Source of the DNA: Streptococcus parasanguinis
Lineage (GTDB): Bacteria > Bacillota > Bacilli > Lactobacillales > Streptococcaceae
Reading direction: 5' to 3'
Assembly: GCF_019929185.1 (NCBI RefSeq)
Contig: NZ_JAHZPC010000001.1
Coordinates: forward strand, 186,001-250,000
Length of the DNA stretch: 64,000 nucleotides
The position numbers and the translations under genes are program-made. The notes under the pieces were generated by a model. That model worked only from the letters and a program-made list of their open reading frames with translations, was not told the DNA's origin and did not search any database. Positions 43,568 to 55,145 of the stretch are shown here, one piece after another; positions within the stretch are counted from its first letter, which is position 1; every line of letters starts with the position of its first letter.

Positions 43568-43639
43568 AATAGCTGAAATTATCGCAAATTTTTGCTAAAA
43601 TAGTGCTAAGATCAAAAATCTAAATGAGGTTGGAATCAC

Positions 43640-44596
43640 ATGTCAGATAAAAAAAATATGAAGCTCTTCTCTCTCAATTCAAATCCAGAGATTGCGCAAA
43701 AAATCGCGGATCACGCTGGGGTTCCACTTGGGAAAATTTCATCCCGTCAATTCTCAGATGGTGAAATCCAAGTCAATATTGAGGAAAGTGTTCGTGGATA
43801 TGATATTTATATCATTCAATCAACCAGTTTCCCTGTCAACAATCACTTGATGGAACTCTTAATTATGGTGGATGCTTGCCAACGAGCCAGCGCAAATACT
43901 GTCAATGTGGTCATGCCTTACTTCGGTTATGCCCGCCAAGACCGGACTGCTGCTCCTCGTGAACCAATCACTGCTAAACTCGTCGCAAACATGTTGGTCA
44001 AAGCTGGGGTGGATCGCGTTGTCACACTGGATCTTCATGCGGTGCAAGTTCAAGGTTTCTTCGATATTGCTGTAGATAACCTCTTTACCATTCCACTCTT
44101 TGCAGAACACTACATCAATAAAGGTCTAACTGGTCCTGATGTCGTCGTCGTCAGCCCTAAAAACTCAGGTGTCAAACGGGCTCGTAGTTTAGCTGAATAT
44201 CTTGATGCACCGATTGCGATCATTGATTACGAGCAAGATGATGCGAACCGTGATTATGGCTATATTATCGGGGATGTCAAAGATAAGAAAGCGATCTTGA
44301 TTGACGATATCCTCAATACCGGTAAAACATTCTCAGAAGCTGCGAAAATCGTCGAACGCGAAGGAGCTACTGAAATTTATGCTGTTTCAAGCCATGGCTT
44401 ATTTGTGAAAGGTGCTGTTGAATTATTAGACCAAGCTCCGATCAAAGAAATCTTGGTAACCGATTCTGTTGCTCCAAATGGACCAACTCCAAAAAATATT
44501 AACTATCTGACAGCTAGCGAACTGATCGCTGAAGCTATTGTTCGCATTCAAGAAAGAAAACCTGTTAGTCCTCTATTTGCCTACCACAAGAAATAA
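43640..44596 (+). CDS. prs: Ribose-phosphate pyrophosphokinase
   Basis: 318 residues. It makes PRPP from ribose-5-P and ATP. Seen: the flexible loop region [10 protein letters not shown] near 100, [15 protein letters not shown] near 130, and the PRPP loop [13 protein letters not shown] near 220. SD TGAGG. Extended -10 TGCTAAAAT at 43592-43600. Ten bases before nifS, likely one operon. Confidence 0.97.
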   Translation: MSDKKNMKLFSLNSNPEIAQKIADHAGVPLGKISSRQFSDGEIQVNIEESVRGYDIYIIQSTSFPVNNHLMELLIMVDACQRASANTVNVVMPYFGYARQDRTAAPREPITAKLVANMLVKAGVDRVVTLDLHAVQVQGFFDIAVDNLFTIPLFAEHYINKGLTGPDVVVVSPKNSGVKRARSLAEYLDAPIAIIDYEQDDANRDYGYIIGDVKDKKAILIDDILNTGKTFSEAAKIVEREGATEIYAVSSHGLFVKGAVELLDQAPIKEILVTDSVAPNGPTPKNINYLTASELIAEAIVRIQERKPVSPLFAYHKK

Positions 44597-44605
44597 GGTC
44601 TTAAT

Positions 44606-45718
44606 GTGATATATTTTGATAATGCCGCAACAACTCCCCTCCTACCTGAAGTCATTGATAAAATGTCTGAAACTATGAAGACCACTTTTGGAAATCCATC
44701 GAGCCTTCATGCCCATGGACGGATGGCTAGTAAACTCCTTCGAGAGTCTCGCGAGCAGATTGCTCAGTCTCTCCATACTCTTCCAAATCGTGTTTTCTTC
44801 ACTTCAGGTGGATCAGAAAGTAATAATACCGTTATAAAAGGCTACTGCTTGAAACACCAAGCAGATGGCAAACACATCATTACGACCGCTTTGGAACACC
44901 ATGCGGTTCTAGAACCCATCGAATACCTTGTAGAACGTTTCGGTTTTGAAGTTACGATCGTCCAACCAAGAGATGGACGCATTCAGTCTAGTGATATCAA
45001 GGCTGCACTTAGACCGGATACCATTCTTGTCTCTACCATGTTTGCCAATAACGAGACAGGCGATCTTCTACCGATTAAAGAAATCGGAGAACTCTTAAAA
45101 GATCATTCAGCTGCCTTTCACGTTGATGCTGTCCAAGCAATCGGAAAGGTCCCTGTCTATCCCGAAGAGTTGGGAATTGATTTTCTCAGTGCTTCCGCCC
45201 ACAAATTCCATGGACCAAAGGGCGTCGGCTTCCTTTATGCGGCCACCCCAGATTTTGATAATCTCTTACATGGTGGGGATCAGGAAAGTAAGATGAGAGC
45301 CAGCACGGAAAATCTTATTTCTATTGTCGGGATGGCAACTGCGCTACAGCAAGCTACACTTCATCAAGAAGAAAATTTCCACCAGGTTCAAAAACTTGGC
45401 CAGGAACTAGTCAATGGTTTAGCAGCCTACGACTACTACGTAAATGCGAATGACGATCATCTTCCATTTGTTTGGAATCTTGGCTTTCCAGGTGTCCAAA
45501 ATGATGTCTTATTGATGCGACTCGATCTTGCTGGAATTTCTGTCTCTACAGGTTCTGCTTGTACCGCTGGTACAGTGCAACCCAGCCATGTCCTTGAGGC
45601 GCTCTATGGAAAAGATAGCTCACGTCTAAAAGAATCCCTTCGAATTAGTTTTTCAGAACTCAATACCGTAGAGGAGGTTCAAGACTTCCTCTCAAAACTT
45701 AAAGAAATTTTATCATAG
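44606..45718 (+). CDS. Cysteine desulfurase (NifS/IscS-like)
   Basis: 370 residues from GTG 44606 with TAAGG upstream. A PLP enzyme that takes sulfur from cysteine. Seen: PLP-Lys in SASAHKFHGPKGVGFLY near 200, His in TALEHHAVLEP near 100, and the catalytic Cys in STGSACTAGTVQPSHVL near 320. The class I loop suggests a tRNA thiolation role (IscS/NifZ type) rather than SufS. Followed by two small genes of unknown function. Confidence 0.94.
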   Translation: MIYFDNAATTPLLPEVIDKMSETMKTTFGNPSSLHAHGRMASKLLRESREQIAQSLHTLPNRVFFTSGGSESNNTVIKGYCLKHQADGKHIITTALEHHAVLEPIEYLVERFGFEVTIVQPRDGRIQSSDIKAALRPDTILVSTMFANNETGDLLPIKEIGELLKDHSAAFHVDAVQAIGKVPVYPEELGIDFLSASAHKFHGPKGVGFLYAATPDFDNLLHGGDQESKMRASTENLISIVGMATALQQATLHQEENFHQVQKLGQELVNGLAAYDYYVNANDDHLPFVWNLGFPGVQNDVLLMRLDLAGISVSTGSACTAGTVQPSHVLEALYGKDSSRLKESLRISFSELNTVEEVQDFLSKLKEILS

Positions 45719-45727
45719 GAGAACAAT

Positions 45728-46075
45728 ATGGCTTTTGAAACAAGTGTTTCATTGAAAGACTGCAAATATACCTATAGTCTACACCCAAATGTAAAAAAAT
45801 ATACCTTACGTGACAATACATTTGCTGTTACAAAAGTTGGAAATTACGAGTTAAATCGTTTGCTCGAAGCCGTTCCAAATAGCGGCGAAGGCTTCCTACT
45901 TAAAATCATTTTCAATAAAGATTTGACAGGTTTTAAGATCAATATTACAGACAAGTCTGGGCTTCGCCTGGTTAATATCTTTAAAAATCCAGAAAATGAT
46001 ATTATCCAACAAAAATTCTATTTCTTAATGGATAGTCTCGTCGAAAGAGAAATTTTCAACAAAACAGAGGTTTAA
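45728..46075 (+). CDS. DUF1831 family protein
   Basis: 115 residues, TBP-like alpha/beta fold expected. Seen: SLKDCKYTYSLHPNVKKYTL at the N-terminus and GEGFLLKIIFNKDLTGFKI near 55. Always found behind nifS in streptococci as far as I recall; function unknown. SD TAGGAG. Nine bases after nifS. Confidence 0.85.
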   Translation: MAFETSVSLKDCKYTYSLHPNVKKYTLRDNTFAVTKVGNYELNRLLEAVPNSGEGFLLKIIFNKDLTGFKINITDKSGLRLVNIFKNPENDIIQQKFYFLMDSLVEREIFNKTEV

Positions 46076-46076
46076 T

Positions 46077-46292
46077 ATGGTAACCCTAACTTATATCGAC
46101 GCTTACCAAGTAGAACGAACAACTACTTATCCCAACCTTGCAGCCTGCATACTAGCTTTTTCAGGCTGTGTAACCTTGCCTGACTCTTACTCAATCGTAT
46201 CCATTGAATACAAGGGAGAAAAACTCCCCTATACAGGACGAGTCGATGGACTCTATGCTTTTTTGAAAAAGGTAGAGCAAGCTGAAAACTAA
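46077..46292 (+). CDS. DUF4649 family protein
   Basis: 71 residues. LTYIDAYQVERTTTYP, LPDSYSIVSIEYKGEKLPY and a C-terminal helix. One base after the previous stop, so translationally coupled. Function unknown; its place suggests a link to the desulfurase. Confidence 0.8.
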   Translation: MVTLTYIDAYQVERTTTYPNLAACILAFSGCVTLPDSYSIVSIEYKGEKLPYTGRVDGLYAFLKKVEQAEN

Positions 46293-46333
46293 GCTGATGA
46301 TGATGGAACTCTCCATCGCCATCAGCTTTTTCT
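46291..46333 (+). terminator. Terminator of the prs-nifS operon
   Basis: AAGCTGATG / CATCAGCTT stem with inner pairing ATGGA/TCCAT, then TTTTC. Confidence 0.85.
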
Positions 46334-46370
46334 TTAGACAAAAATATTTTTGAAAAAACACTCTAGATAG

Positions 46371-46399
46371 TTGATTTTTTCACAATCTTCCTATACAAT
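46371..46399 (+). promoter_or_regulatory. rex promoter
   Basis: TTGATT (46371-46376), 17 bp, TACAAT (46394-46399). Confidence 0.8.
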
Positions 46400-46421
46400 A
46401 AGAGGGAAAGGTTGTGATATT

Positions 46422-47069
46422 GTGAAACATGATAAAAATACTCCAATTCCACGCGCAACAGCAAAACGCTTATCGCTCTACTACCGAATTTTTAAACGCT
46501 TTAACTCTGAAAAAATAGAGCGCGCCAATTCCAAGCAAATTGCTGATGCAATTGGGATTGACTCTGCTACCGTTCGCCGAGATTTTTCTTATTTTGGTGA
46601 ATTAGGAAGACGTGGATTTGGTTATGACGTAAAAAAACTGATGAACTTCTTTGCAGATCTTTTAAATGATAATGCCATTACCAATGTCGCTATTGTGGGG
46701 ATCGGAAATATGGGAAGTGCGCTCCTCAATTATCGCTTCCATGAACGCAATAAGATGAAAATTGTTATGGCGTTTGATCTAGACGATCATGAACTGATTA
46801 ATACTAAAAGTAAGGACGGAATTCCTATTTACGGTATTTCCTCTATTAAAGAAAAGCTCAAACAAGAAGGCATTCAAACAGCCATCCTGACTGTTCCAAG
46901 CGTCAAGGCTCAAGAAGTAGCTAGCCTTTTGGTAGACGCTGGGGTCAAGGGAATTCTCAGCTTCTCACCAGTGCATCTGACAGTCCCTAAAGATGTCGTC
47001 GTCCAATATGTCGATCTCACCAGTGAATTGCAAACACTCCTTTATTTCATGCGAAAAAACGAAGAATAA
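46422..47069 (+). CDS. rex: Redox-sensing transcriptional repressor Rex
   Basis: 215 residues from GTG 46422 with AAAGG upstream. The frame runs further to a TTG that is the -35 box. Rex binds DNA until NADH rises. Seen: a winged helix (about 10-80: [38 protein letters not shown]) and a Rossmann fold with [16 protein letters not shown] near 90. Known Rex targets in the window by function would be ldh and nox, but no good Rex box was found there. Confidence 0.96.
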   Translation: MKHDKNTPIPRATAKRLSLYYRIFKRFNSEKIERANSKQIADAIGIDSATVRRDFSYFGELGRRGFGYDVKKLMNFFADLLNDNAITNVAIVGIGNMGSALLNYRFHERNKMKIVMAFDLDDHELINTKSKDGIPIYGISSIKEKLKQEGIQTAILTVPSVKAQEVASLLVDAGVKGILSFSPVHLTVPKDVVVQYVDLTSELQTLLYFMRKNEE

Positions 47070-47092
47070 AGACTTATAGTTTAACAAGAAAA

Positions 47093-47267
47093 GAGGCTGG
47101 GACAAAAGTCCTAGCCTCTCAATTATTTTTGGATTGTCGAGTAAGACGCAGTGGTTGAGTGGGCTCTACTACACTGATTTCATCAGCTTTTACAGCCCTA
47201 CTAAACTGTGCGGAGGTGGGACGACGAAATCGAATTCTAACGAATTACCGATTTCTGTCCCACTCTC
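47093..47267. repeat. 175-bp intergenic repeat, copy 3
   Basis: Same orientation as copies 1 and 2. Lies between the convergent rex and radC genes, where it stands in for their terminator (its last hairpin is closed by GTGGGAC/GTCCCAC and followed by TCTCTTTTTT). Confidence 0.93.
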
Positions 47268-47271
47268 TTTT

Positions 47272-47955
47272 TTATACCAAATAATCGGTTTCTTCTCGGT
47301 AACTATAATAGTTTTCTTCAGATACAATCAAGTGATCCAATAGGGTTAAGCCCATCACTTCACAGGCCTCTAAGACTCGATGCGTTACTTCATCATCATT
47401 TTTACTTGGAAATACGGCACCAGATGGATGATTGTGAGCCAAAATGATGGAGGTTGCCATGTGTTTTAGTGCATAATGCAGGATTTCACGTGGCTCCGCA
47501 ATACTTCGATTCACGGTTCCAATAAATATGGTCTGTTGATGAATAATTTCATTTTGCGTATTTAAATAGAGGGCAACCAGGTGTTCCTGTTTCTTATGGC
47601 CGATTTCCTGTTGAATTTTATGGGCCAATTTCTGACTGCTCATGATCTGTTCAGAACTCATTAATTCATCTTTATGAATCCTTCGTCCAAACTCAATCAC
47701 AGCCTGAAGTTCGATGGCCTTCACCCGGCCAATGCCAGAGATTTCCTGTAGCTCCTCTAGAGTTAATTGACTTAACTCCTTTAAACTATTAACCGAACTC
47801 AAAAGCCCTTGTGCAATCTCATAAACGCTTTTTTGCTTATTGCCTGTCCGTAAGAGAATGGATAACAATTCTTGATGACTCAGCTTATCCACCCCTTCAG
47901 AAACCAAACGTTCTCTAGGAAGCAAAGATGGTTCAATAAATGATATGTCGTACAT
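47272..47955 (-). CDS. radC: RadC/MPN-domain JAMM protein
   Basis: 227 residues. N-terminal helix-hairpin-helix ([18 protein letters not shown] near 70) and a JAMM/MPN+ domain with [14 protein letters not shown] (H-x-H-x7-S-x2-D zinc motif) near 180. A DNA-repair role is doubtful in streptococci. SD GAGGAAA. Some streptococcal integrative elements insert in radC; this copy looks intact. Confidence 0.95.
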   Translation of the reverse strand: MYDISFIEPSLLPRERLVSEGVDKLSHQELLSILLRTGNKQKSVYEIAQGLLSSVNSLKELSQLTLEELQEISGIGRVKAIELQAVIEFGRRIHKDELMSSEQIMSSQKLAHKIQQEIGHKKQEHLVALYLNTQNEIIHQQTIFIGTVNRSIAEPREILHYALKHMATSIILAHNHPSGAVFPSKNDDEVTHRVLEACEVMGLTLLDHLIVSEENYYSYREETDYLV

Positions 47956-48009
47956 AATTTCCTCCTCACTTATTAATTCGTAATAAATGGAGAAAACGAC
48001 GATCTTTCA

Positions 48010-48288
48010 TTATTTACAGGCAATTTCTTGTTTCAAATCATCTAACACTAAGACTTCATCTTTATTAAAGCGGATCTGGTAACCTGTTTGAACTTGTTCA
48101 AGCTCCTTTAAAAACTGTTGAATTTCACAGCGAATCAAGTACTCCTGGCTCTGAGGAATGGCCTCTAAAGCTTGGTAGACCTGCTCTACTTCGTAGATTC
48201 CTTTCGTAATTAAACCATTTCGTGGAAAATCGTTTACTAAGAGATTATAGAAATGATGCAAGAGATGATAAATTCGCTCTTTTGTCAC
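48010..48288 (-). CDS. Hypothetical small acidic protein
   Basis: 92 residues from GTG 48288 with GGAGG seven bases upstream. Mostly helical (RIYHLLHHFYNLLVNDF, YEVEQVYQALEAI, CEIQQFLKELEQV). No signal or membrane segment. 54 bp before radC on the same strand. Family not recognised. Confidence 0.75.
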   Translation of the reverse strand: MTKERIYHLLHHFYNLLVNDFPRNGLITKGIYEVEQVYQALEAIPQSQEYLIRCEIQQFLKELEQVQTGYQIRFNKDEVLVLDDLKQEIACK

Positions 48289-48420
48289 TATTCTACCTCC
48301 TTATCATACTCTTTCCCCTTTATTATATACTGATTTTCCCTTAATATTATGACAAATTCCTTACATAATATTACCAATCTCTTACAATTTTACAAGAATT
48401 TCTCCTAGCTTCCCACATAG

Positions 48421-48452
48421 AAAAAAGCCCTCGCATCTCTGCCTTGGGCTTT
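48421..48452 (-). terminator. Terminator after srtA
   Basis: Minus-strand AAAGCCCAAGGC...GAGGGCTTTTTT stem-loop with U-tract. Confidence 0.85.
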
Positions 48453-48458
48453 ATTTTC

Positions 48459-49202
48459 TTAAAGTTGCATTTGATTATAAGACTTGCTGAATGAATCCAG
48501 GATGTCTTTTGGAGCCTTGTCATAGTCAACAGAGGTTTCCAAATTTCCTTTTACAATCGTACGGTAAGTCGCTGCAGCATCCTCACAGGTCACTAAAGTG
48601 ATCTCATTAACGCCTTCACGATCTTGAATGACATCTACACGATCTGGAGTCACTGTCTCAACTGACGAGATGACATAAGTATAGATTTTTTCTTTGTCCG
48701 TGATGTAGATCTTCATTCCCGCCTTGGCTTTCTCTAATGGTGAGAATAACATGGCATTTGCTCCAGTTAGGCCAAATACATGGTGGCTAGCAAGAGAATA
48801 ATTGCCTTGCCCCATGACTTGGTTTTCCTTCATGGTCCCTGCTCCGTAGTAGAGGGCTACATTTTCAAGCCCCTTAAAGATCGGAAGGTTCATGTTTAAT
48901 TCAGGAATCGAAATCCCCCCAATTACTGGTAGCTTTTGAGCTTGCCATTGGGCATTGATGACGGCTTCCGTCGAGAGTGACTGGACATGTTGGAAATCAA
49001 AGCTCGTCTTCACTTCTTTATTCTTATCAATGGTTTTTTTATCGACCTTGCTAACCTGGTATTGGTTGGTATGCCAAACCATAATCATGTTTCGGATCGG
49101 AGCATTGAAAATCAAGAGAAGCGAGAGAATAATCAAAAGTGTTGCAACGATGTTGATAAGAGTATTACGTAAACTCTTTTTCTTTTTTCTTTTGCGTGAC
49201 AT
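48459..49202 (-). CDS. srtA: Class A sortase
   Basis: 247 residues. N-terminal basic run and a membrane anchor (LINIVATLLIILSLLLIFNAP), then the sortase domain outside. Seen: catalytic His in SLASHHVFG near 140, Cys in TLVTCEDAAATYRTIVKG near 205 with the Arg following. It cleaves LPxTG proteins and links them to peptidoglycan. 13 bp after gyrA, the conserved streptococcal pairing. Confidence 0.96.
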   Translation of the reverse strand: MSRKRKKKKSLRNTLINIVATLLIILSLLLIFNAPIRNMIMVWHTNQYQVSKVDKKTIDKNKEVKTSFDFQHVQSLSTEAVINAQWQAQKLPVIGGISIPELNMNLPIFKGLENVALYYGAGTMKENQVMGQGNYSLASHHVFGLTGANAMLFSPLEKAKAGMKIYITDKEKIYTYVISSVETVTPDRVDVIQDREGVNEITLVTCEDAAATYRTIVKGNLETSVDYDKAPKDILDSFSKSYNQMQL

Positions 49203-49215
49203 GCTGTCCCCTTAT

Positions 49216-51672
49216 CTATTCGTTTTCTTCCACTACTTCTTCATCTTTTTCATCAGCTTGTACAGTTGTAAAGGTCACAATTTTCGCATCTTGATCCAGT
49301 CTCATGACTTTAACACCCTGAGTTGAACGACCCGTTTGAGAGATATTACCAACACTTGTTCGGATCATGACTCCGGTATCGGTAATGATCATCAGATCTT
49401 CATCCCCTTTAACGGTTAAAAGACCAGCTAAGGGACCATTTTTCTCTGTGATATTGGCTGTCTTGATTCCTTTACCGCCACGGCCTTTGGTTGGATATTC
49501 GCTAGCCATTGTCCGCTTACCATACCCTTTTTCAGTGATGATCAATACTTCATCTTGATCCGTAACGACACTAGCCCCAACAACCTTGTCTCCTTCGCGG
49601 AGATTCACACCACGTACACCTGTGGCAGAACGTCCCATATTCCGAACCACTGCCTCATTAAAGCGGACTGAATATCCATACTTGGTACCGATAATGACGT
49701 CAGCATTGCCATCTGTAAGGAAGACATTGATCAATTCATCCTCATCACGCAGATTCAGAGCTTTGAGACCATTCTGACGGATATTTGAAAATTCAGCTAC
49801 ATTGGTCCGCTTGACCAAACCTTGTCTCGTCGTAAAGAAGAGATAAGCTTCGTCACTGCGATCTTGCTCCACATTGATAATGGTTTGAATCGATTCACCT
49901 TCGTCCAATTTTAAGAGGTTGACGATTGGTAATCCTTTGGCTGTCCGGCCATATTCTGGAATCTCATAACCTTTCAGACGATAGACACGCCCTTTATTGG
50001 TAAAGAAGAGCAAATGATCATGGGTGCTCGTAGAGACCAGTTCACGGACAAAGTCATCATCTTTGACACCAGTTCCCTGAACACCACGTCCACCACGTTT
50101 TTGAGCCGTAAATTCCGCTTGATCCAAACGTTTGATATAGCCTTTGTTAGAAAGGGTGATCAAGACATCTGTTTCTTCGATCAAGTCCTCATCTTCAAGA
50201 GAAAGGACTTCTCCGACCATTAACTCAGTTCGACGAGCATCGCCAAACTTGCGTTTGACTTCTTCCAATTCTTCCTTGATGATAGTTGCCACACGTTCTG
50301 GTTTCGCCAAAATGTCAGCCAAATCAGCAATCAAGGCAACCAAATCATCGTATTCACTTTGGATCTTGTCTCGTTCCAAACCGGTCAAACGACGAAGACG
50401 CATGTCCAAAATGGCTTGACTTTGACGTTCAGAGAGCTTGAATTTGGCCATCAATTCAGCTTGTGCTTCAGCGTCTGTCTGGCTATTGCGGATAATCCGG
50501 ATCACTTCATCGATGTGATCCAAGGCAATGAGCAAACCTTCTAAAATATGGGCACGTGCTTCCGCTTTTTCTTTATCAAAGATGGTCCGTCGAGTCACCA
50601 CTTCTTTCTGGTGCTCAATATAAGCCCCTAAAATTTGGCGAAGAGAAAGAATCTTTGGAACACCATTTTGGATCGCCAACATATTGAATCCAAAATTGGT
50701 TTGCATTTGTGTCATCTTAAAGAGGTTGTTCAAAATAACGTTAGCCGAAGCATCTCGGCGGACCTCAATCACAAAACGAACCCCTTCACGGTTTGATTCA
50801 TCACGTACAGCTGTAATCCCTTCGATCCGTTTTTCTTGCACCAAGCGAACGATATGTTCGTGAACCTTGGTTTTGTTGACCATATAAGGGAACTCGGTAA
50901 CGACAATCCGTTCACGACCACTCTTGGTCACTTCAATCTCTGTACGAGAGCGAAGAACAATTGAACCTTTCCCTGTTTCATAGGCCTTATGAATACCTGA
51001 TTTCCCCATGACCAAGGCTCCGGTTGGAAAATCTGGACCAGGCAGCACTTCCATGAGTTCACGAGTGGTCACTTCAGGATTGTCCATCATCAATTTGACG
51101 GCATCTATTGTTTCACCGAGATTATGAGGTGGAATATTGGTAGCCATACCTACAGCAATCCCTGTAGCTCCATTCACAAGAAGGTTAGGGAAGCGTGCTG
51201 GTAGCACCATGGGCTCCCGCTCACTGGCATCATAGTTATCTGCAAAATCAACTGTATTCTTATTGATATCCCGCAACATCTCAAGTGCGATCTTGCTCAT
51301 ACGGGCTTCGGTATACCGTTGTGCAGCGGCCCCATCTCCGTCCATAGAACCAAAGTTCCCATGGCCGTCCACTAGCATATAGCGATAGCTCCACCATTGC
51401 GCCATCCGAACCATGGCTTCATAAATAGAGGAATCACCGTGTGGGTGGTATTTACCCATAACATCCCCTGTGATACGGGCTGACTTCTTATGTGGTTTAT
51501 CTGGCGAAACACCCAATTCATTCATTCCGTACAAAATACGACGGTGAACGGGTTTTAAACCATCCCGAACATCAGGGAGGGCACGAGCAACGATAACACT
51601 CATGGCATAATCGATAAAACTCGTCTTCATTTCTGATGTTAAATTCACATCAATTAGATTCTTATCCTGCAT
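49216..51672 (-). CDS. gyrA: DNA gyrase subunit A
   Basis: 818 residues. Seen: [22 protein letters not shown] with Ser81 and Glu85 (susceptible type), catalytic Tyr in [10 protein letters not shown], and a C-terminal six-blade domain whose GyrA box is in the [12 protein letters not shown] region. The ATG sits in a small hairpin GCATT/AATGC. Extended -10 TGTTATAAT at 51709-51717. Divergent from ldh. Confidence 0.97.
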   Translation of the reverse strand: MQDKNLIDVNLTSEMKTSFIDYAMSVIVARALPDVRDGLKPVHRRILYGMNELGVSPDKPHKKSARITGDVMGKYHPHGDSSIYEAMVRMAQWWSYRYMLVDGHGNFGSMDGDGAAAQRYTEARMSKIALEMLRDINKNTVDFADNYDASEREPMVLPARFPNLLVNGATGIAVGMATNIPPHNLGETIDAVKLMMDNPEVTTRELMEVLPGPDFPTGALVMGKSGIHKAYETGKGSIVLRSRTEIEVTKSGRERIVVTEFPYMVNKTKVHEHIVRLVQEKRIEGITAVRDESNREGVRFVIEVRRDASANVILNNLFKMTQMQTNFGFNMLAIQNGVPKILSLRQILGAYIEHQKEVVTRRTIFDKEKAEARAHILEGLLIALDHIDEVIRIIRNSQTDAEAQAELMAKFKLSERQSQAILDMRLRRLTGLERDKIQSEYDDLVALIADLADILAKPERVATIIKEELEEVKRKFGDARRTELMVGEVLSLEDEDLIEETDVLITLSNKGYIKRLDQAEFTAQKRGGRGVQGTGVKDDDFVRELVSTSTHDHLLFFTNKGRVYRLKGYEIPEYGRTAKGLPIVNLLKLDEGESIQTIINVEQDRSDEAYLFFTTRQGLVKRTNVAEFSNIRQNGLKALNLRDEDELINVFLTDGNADVIIGTKYGYSVRFNEAVVRNMGRSATGVRGVNLREGDKVVGASVVTDQDEVLIITEKGYGKRTMASEYPTKGRGGKGIKTANITEKNGPLAGLLTVKGDEDLMIITDTGVMIRTSVGNISQTGRSTQGVKVMRLDQDAKIVTFTTVQADEKDEEVVEENE

Positions 51673-51753
51673 TCAAAAAATGCCTCTCTTTACTTAATTC
51701 ACCATACTATTATAACACATTTTAGCCTATTTTTCTTCTTAGGAACACAAACG

Positions 51754-52857
<1,104 letters not shown>

Positions 52858-52860
52858 GAA

Positions 52861-52895
52861 AAAAACATCTCCTTATTAAAAAGGGGATGTTTTTT
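52861..52895 (+). terminator. Terminator after ldh
   Basis: AAAAACATCTCC / GGGGATGTTTTTT stem-loop. Confidence 0.92.
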
Positions 52896-52902
52896 AGCTG
52901 CT

Positions 52903-53319
52903 TTATTTGGATTTGTCAGCAAGGATTTCAAGCAAATAAGGCACAACGAGATTGCTCTCTATGTCTTTCAAAGAAGAAATCCATTTAAAGTCTGTATGCT
53001 CTTCTGGATCTAATATAAAATCACGCTCTTCCAAAATCTCGCCAGCATAAACTAGGCGTGTAAAGACAGTATCTTTGCTGGCATCAAATTGACTATCTTC
53101 GTGGATAATCTTATTAATCCGAAGCTTTTGATTAACCTCCTCCATAGCCTCACGTAGAGCAGCCTCTCTGGGCAATTCATTCTCTTCTACACTTCCACCT
53201 GGAATATCCCAATAAGATGGATAGACATTAGGGAGACCTCGCTTTATTTTCGAGCGTTTGATAAGCAGATACTTCCCGTCTTTCTCAATCAAGGTATGGG
53301 CGATTAATTTTACTGTCAT
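52903..53319 (-). CDS. NUDIX hydrolase (MutT-like)
   Basis: 138 residues from ATG 53319 with GGAGG upstream. NUDIX box GGSVEENELPREAALREAMEEV near residue 38, in the G-x5-E-x7-REUxEE pattern. Substrate unknown. It begins 57 bp downstream of the tRNA-Arg, so it may be read from the tRNA promoter. Confidence 0.9.
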   Translation of the reverse strand: MTVKLIAHTLIEKDGKYLLIKRSKIKRGLPNVYPSYWDIPGGSVEENELPREAALREAMEEVNQKLRINKIIHEDSQFDASKDTVFTRLVYAGEILEERDFILDPEEHTDFKWISSLKDIESNLVVPYLLEILADKSK

Positions 53320-53375
53320 TGCATGTTCCTCCAAGAAAGAGCAAAAAAGACTCCGAGGAGCCTCGTTATGAATCA

Positions 53376-53447
53376 TCCACCCTGAGGGAATCGAACCCCC
53401 ATCTCAAGAACCGGAATCTTACGTGATATCCATTACACTAAGGGTGG
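53376..53447 (-). tRNA. tRNA-Arg (anticodon CCG)
   Basis: 72 nt without CCA. Acceptor CCACCCT/AGGGTGG, anticodon arm TAAGA-TTCCGGT-TCTTG with CCG at 34-36, T-arm GGGGG-TTCGATT-CCCTC. CCA is not encoded. Confidence 0.93.
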
Positions 53448-53457
53448 CAACTGTTAC

Positions 53458-53486
53458 AGTATATCAAATTCTCGAGAATTTTACAA
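53458..53486 (-). promoter_or_regulatory. tRNA-Arg promoter
   Basis: TTGTAA (53481-53486), 17 bp, TATACT (53458-53463) with extended TGA. The spacer holds the palindrome AATTCTCGAGAATT. The -35 adjoins the rpsA terminator. Confidence 0.85.
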
Positions 53487-53487
53487 G

Positions 53488-53518
53488 TAAAAAAAGCTTA
53501 CCGAGAGGTAAGCTTTTT
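53488..53518 (-). terminator. Terminator after rpsA
   Basis: AAAAAGCTTACC / GGTAAGCTTTTTTT stem, TCTC loop. Confidence 0.93.
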
Positions 53519-53523
53519 GAATA

Positions 53524-54723
53524 TTACAATTCGATATCGCCAAACAAGTCAGCCATTGAGAATCCAGTTTGAGTTTCTGGAAGATCAAAGTCGCGTTTTT
53601 CTTGTTTTGGACGACGTGGGCGAGATTGACGTTTTTCTTGTTTTTCGCCTTCTTCTTGAGCTGGACGTTCTTCAAGAGCTTTGATAGAAAGTGATACACG
53701 TTCATCTGCAGCATTTACTTCAAGAACTTTAACAGTTACTTCTTGTCCAACTTTAAGAACATCTTTTGGATTTTCAACACGTTTGTGTGAAATTTGTGAG
53801 ATGTGTACAAGACCATCGATACCTGGCAATACTTCAACGAATGCACCGAAGTCAGTCAAACGTTTAACAGTTCCTTCGATAACATCACCAGCAGCCAATT
53901 TTTGTTCAACGCCATCCCAAGGTCCAGGTGTTGTAGCTTTCAATGAAAGTGATACACGACCTTCTTCTTCGTTCAAGTCAAGAACTTTCACTTGGATTTC
54001 TTCACCAACAGTTACAACTGATTTAGGTGATACGTTGCGTTCGTGTGACAATTCTGTCAAGTGAACCAATCCATCAACACCACCAAGGTCGATGAAGGCA
54101 CCGAAGCTTGTAATACGTGCAACTTTACCAGTTACGACATCACCAACGTTCAATTTACCAAATACTTCTGCGCGTGCTGCAGCTGATTCAGCTTCAACAA
54201 CTTCACGACGTGAAAGGATAAAGCGGTTTTCTTTTGGATCTACTTCTTTGATTTTAGCATCAAATTCTTGACCTACGAAACGTTCAGTGTTACGTACAAA
54301 ACGAGTATCAAGCATTGAAGCTGGAATAAATCCACGAAGTCCTTCAAATTCTACTGAAAGTCCGCCCTTAACAGCGCGAGTTCCTTTAACAGTAACAACT
54401 TCTTCTTCACGTCCAACCAATTTGTCCCATGCTTTGCGAGCTTCCAAACGTTTTTTAGATACAAGGTAAGTTACTGTATCAGTATCTTTACCAACTACTT
54501 GACGAAGAACAAGCAATTCAAGTGTTTCACCTGGTTTTACCAAGTCGTTGATGTCAGCATCACGATCGTTTGTCAATTCGCGAAGAGTCAAGACACCTTC
54601 GACACCAGTTCCAGAGATTGCAACGTTAGCTTGGTTCGCGTCAACTGTCAATACTTCAGCAGTAACAACGTCACCTGGTTCAACTTGGCTAACACTGTTT
54701 AGCAAATCTTCAAATTCATTCAT
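53524..54723 (-). CDS. rpsA: 30S ribosomal protein S1 (four-repeat firmicute form)
   Basis: 399 residues. Four S1 OB-fold repeats: about 15-75, 100-165, 190-260 ([22 protein letters not shown]) and 275-345 ([20 protein letters not shown]), then a charged tail ([20 protein letters not shown]). Low-GC Gram-positive S1 has fewer repeats than the six of proteobacteria and binds mRNA less tightly. SD GGAGG. A strong hairpin lies in its leader. Confidence 0.96.
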   Translation of the reverse strand: MNEFEDLLNSVSQVEPGDVVTAEVLTVDANQANVAISGTGVEGVLTLRELTNDRDADINDLVKPGETLELLVLRQVVGKDTDTVTYLVSKKRLEARKAWDKLVGREEEVVTVKGTRAVKGGLSVEFEGLRGFIPASMLDTRFVRNTERFVGQEFDAKIKEVDPKENRFILSRREVVEAESAAARAEVFGKLNVGDVVTGKVARITSFGAFIDLGGVDGLVHLTELSHERNVSPKSVVTVGEEIQVKVLDLNEEEGRVSLSLKATTPGPWDGVEQKLAAGDVIEGTVKRLTDFGAFVEVLPGIDGLVHISQISHKRVENPKDVLKVGQEVTVKVLEVNAADERVSLSIKALEERPAQEEGEKQEKRQSRPRRPKQEKRDFDLPETQTGFSMADLFGDIEL

Positions 54724-54742
54724 CTAAAAAATCCTCCAACAA

Positions 54743-54762
54743 TCAAGTTTTCTAAAACTTGA
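54743..54762 (-). promoter_or_regulatory. Hairpin in the rpsA leader
   Basis: TCAAGTTTT-AG-AAAACTTGA, nine perfect pairs, ending four bases before the SD GGAGG. It has no U-tract, so a translational control element is more likely than a terminator. Confidence 0.6.
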
Positions 54763-54891
54763 CATACTTATAATTATTTTTCCTAAGCAAGCACTCGCAA
54801 TGAGATCAACTACAATCTTTAACGACTCATCCTATAAAGAAATAAAATACCTGGATAGATATTTTATCACTTATCTGATATTACCTAAGAA

Positions 54892-54963
54892 CTGGGGTAG
54901 CTGGATTCGAACCAACGCATGAGGGAGTCAAAGTCCCTTGCCTTACCGCTTGGCTATACCCCA
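54892..54963 (-). tRNA. tRNA-Gln (anticodon TTG)
   Basis: 72 nt. Acceptor TGGGGTA/TACCCCA, anticodon arm AGGGA-CTTTGAC-TCCCT with TTG, T-arm with GGTTCGAATCC. CCA not encoded. Confidence 0.95.
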
Positions 54964-55012
54964 AAAAGAGCGCTGACATTAGTCACTTTATCATCGTCAC
55001 AATGAACGCTAA

Positions 55013-55093
55013 TGGAGAGAGAGGGATTCGAACCCCCGAACCCGAAGGAGCGGATTTACAGTCCGCCGCGTTTAGCCTCTTCGCTATCTCTCC
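55013..55093 (-). tRNA. tRNA-Tyr (anticodon GTA)
   Basis: 81 nt with a long variable arm. Acceptor GGAGAGA/TCTCTCC, anticodon arm GCGGA-CTGTAAA-TCCGC with GTA, T-arm GGGGGTTCGAATCCC. Transcribed with tRNA-Gln from the promoter at 55113-55141. Confidence 0.96.
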
Positions 55094-55112
55094 ATATAAA
55101 TCAACAGGATCT

Positions 55113-55141
55113 ATTATACCATTGATTTATTATGATTGCAA
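55113..55141 (-). promoter_or_regulatory. tRNA-Tyr/tRNA-Gln promoter
   Basis: TTGCAA (55136-55141), 17 bp, TATAAT (55113-55118), extended TGG. Confidence 0.88.
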
Positions 55142-55145
55142 GCCC

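Noticed and set aside
37529..47267. The 175-bp repeats as an insertion sequence pair
   Set aside because: They have no transposase, no terminal inverted repeats of usual form and single-gene spacing between copies.
51656..51684. Hairpin GCATT/AATGC at the gyrA start as a switch
   Set aside because: Five base pairs with an A/T loop, too weak to argue for regulation.
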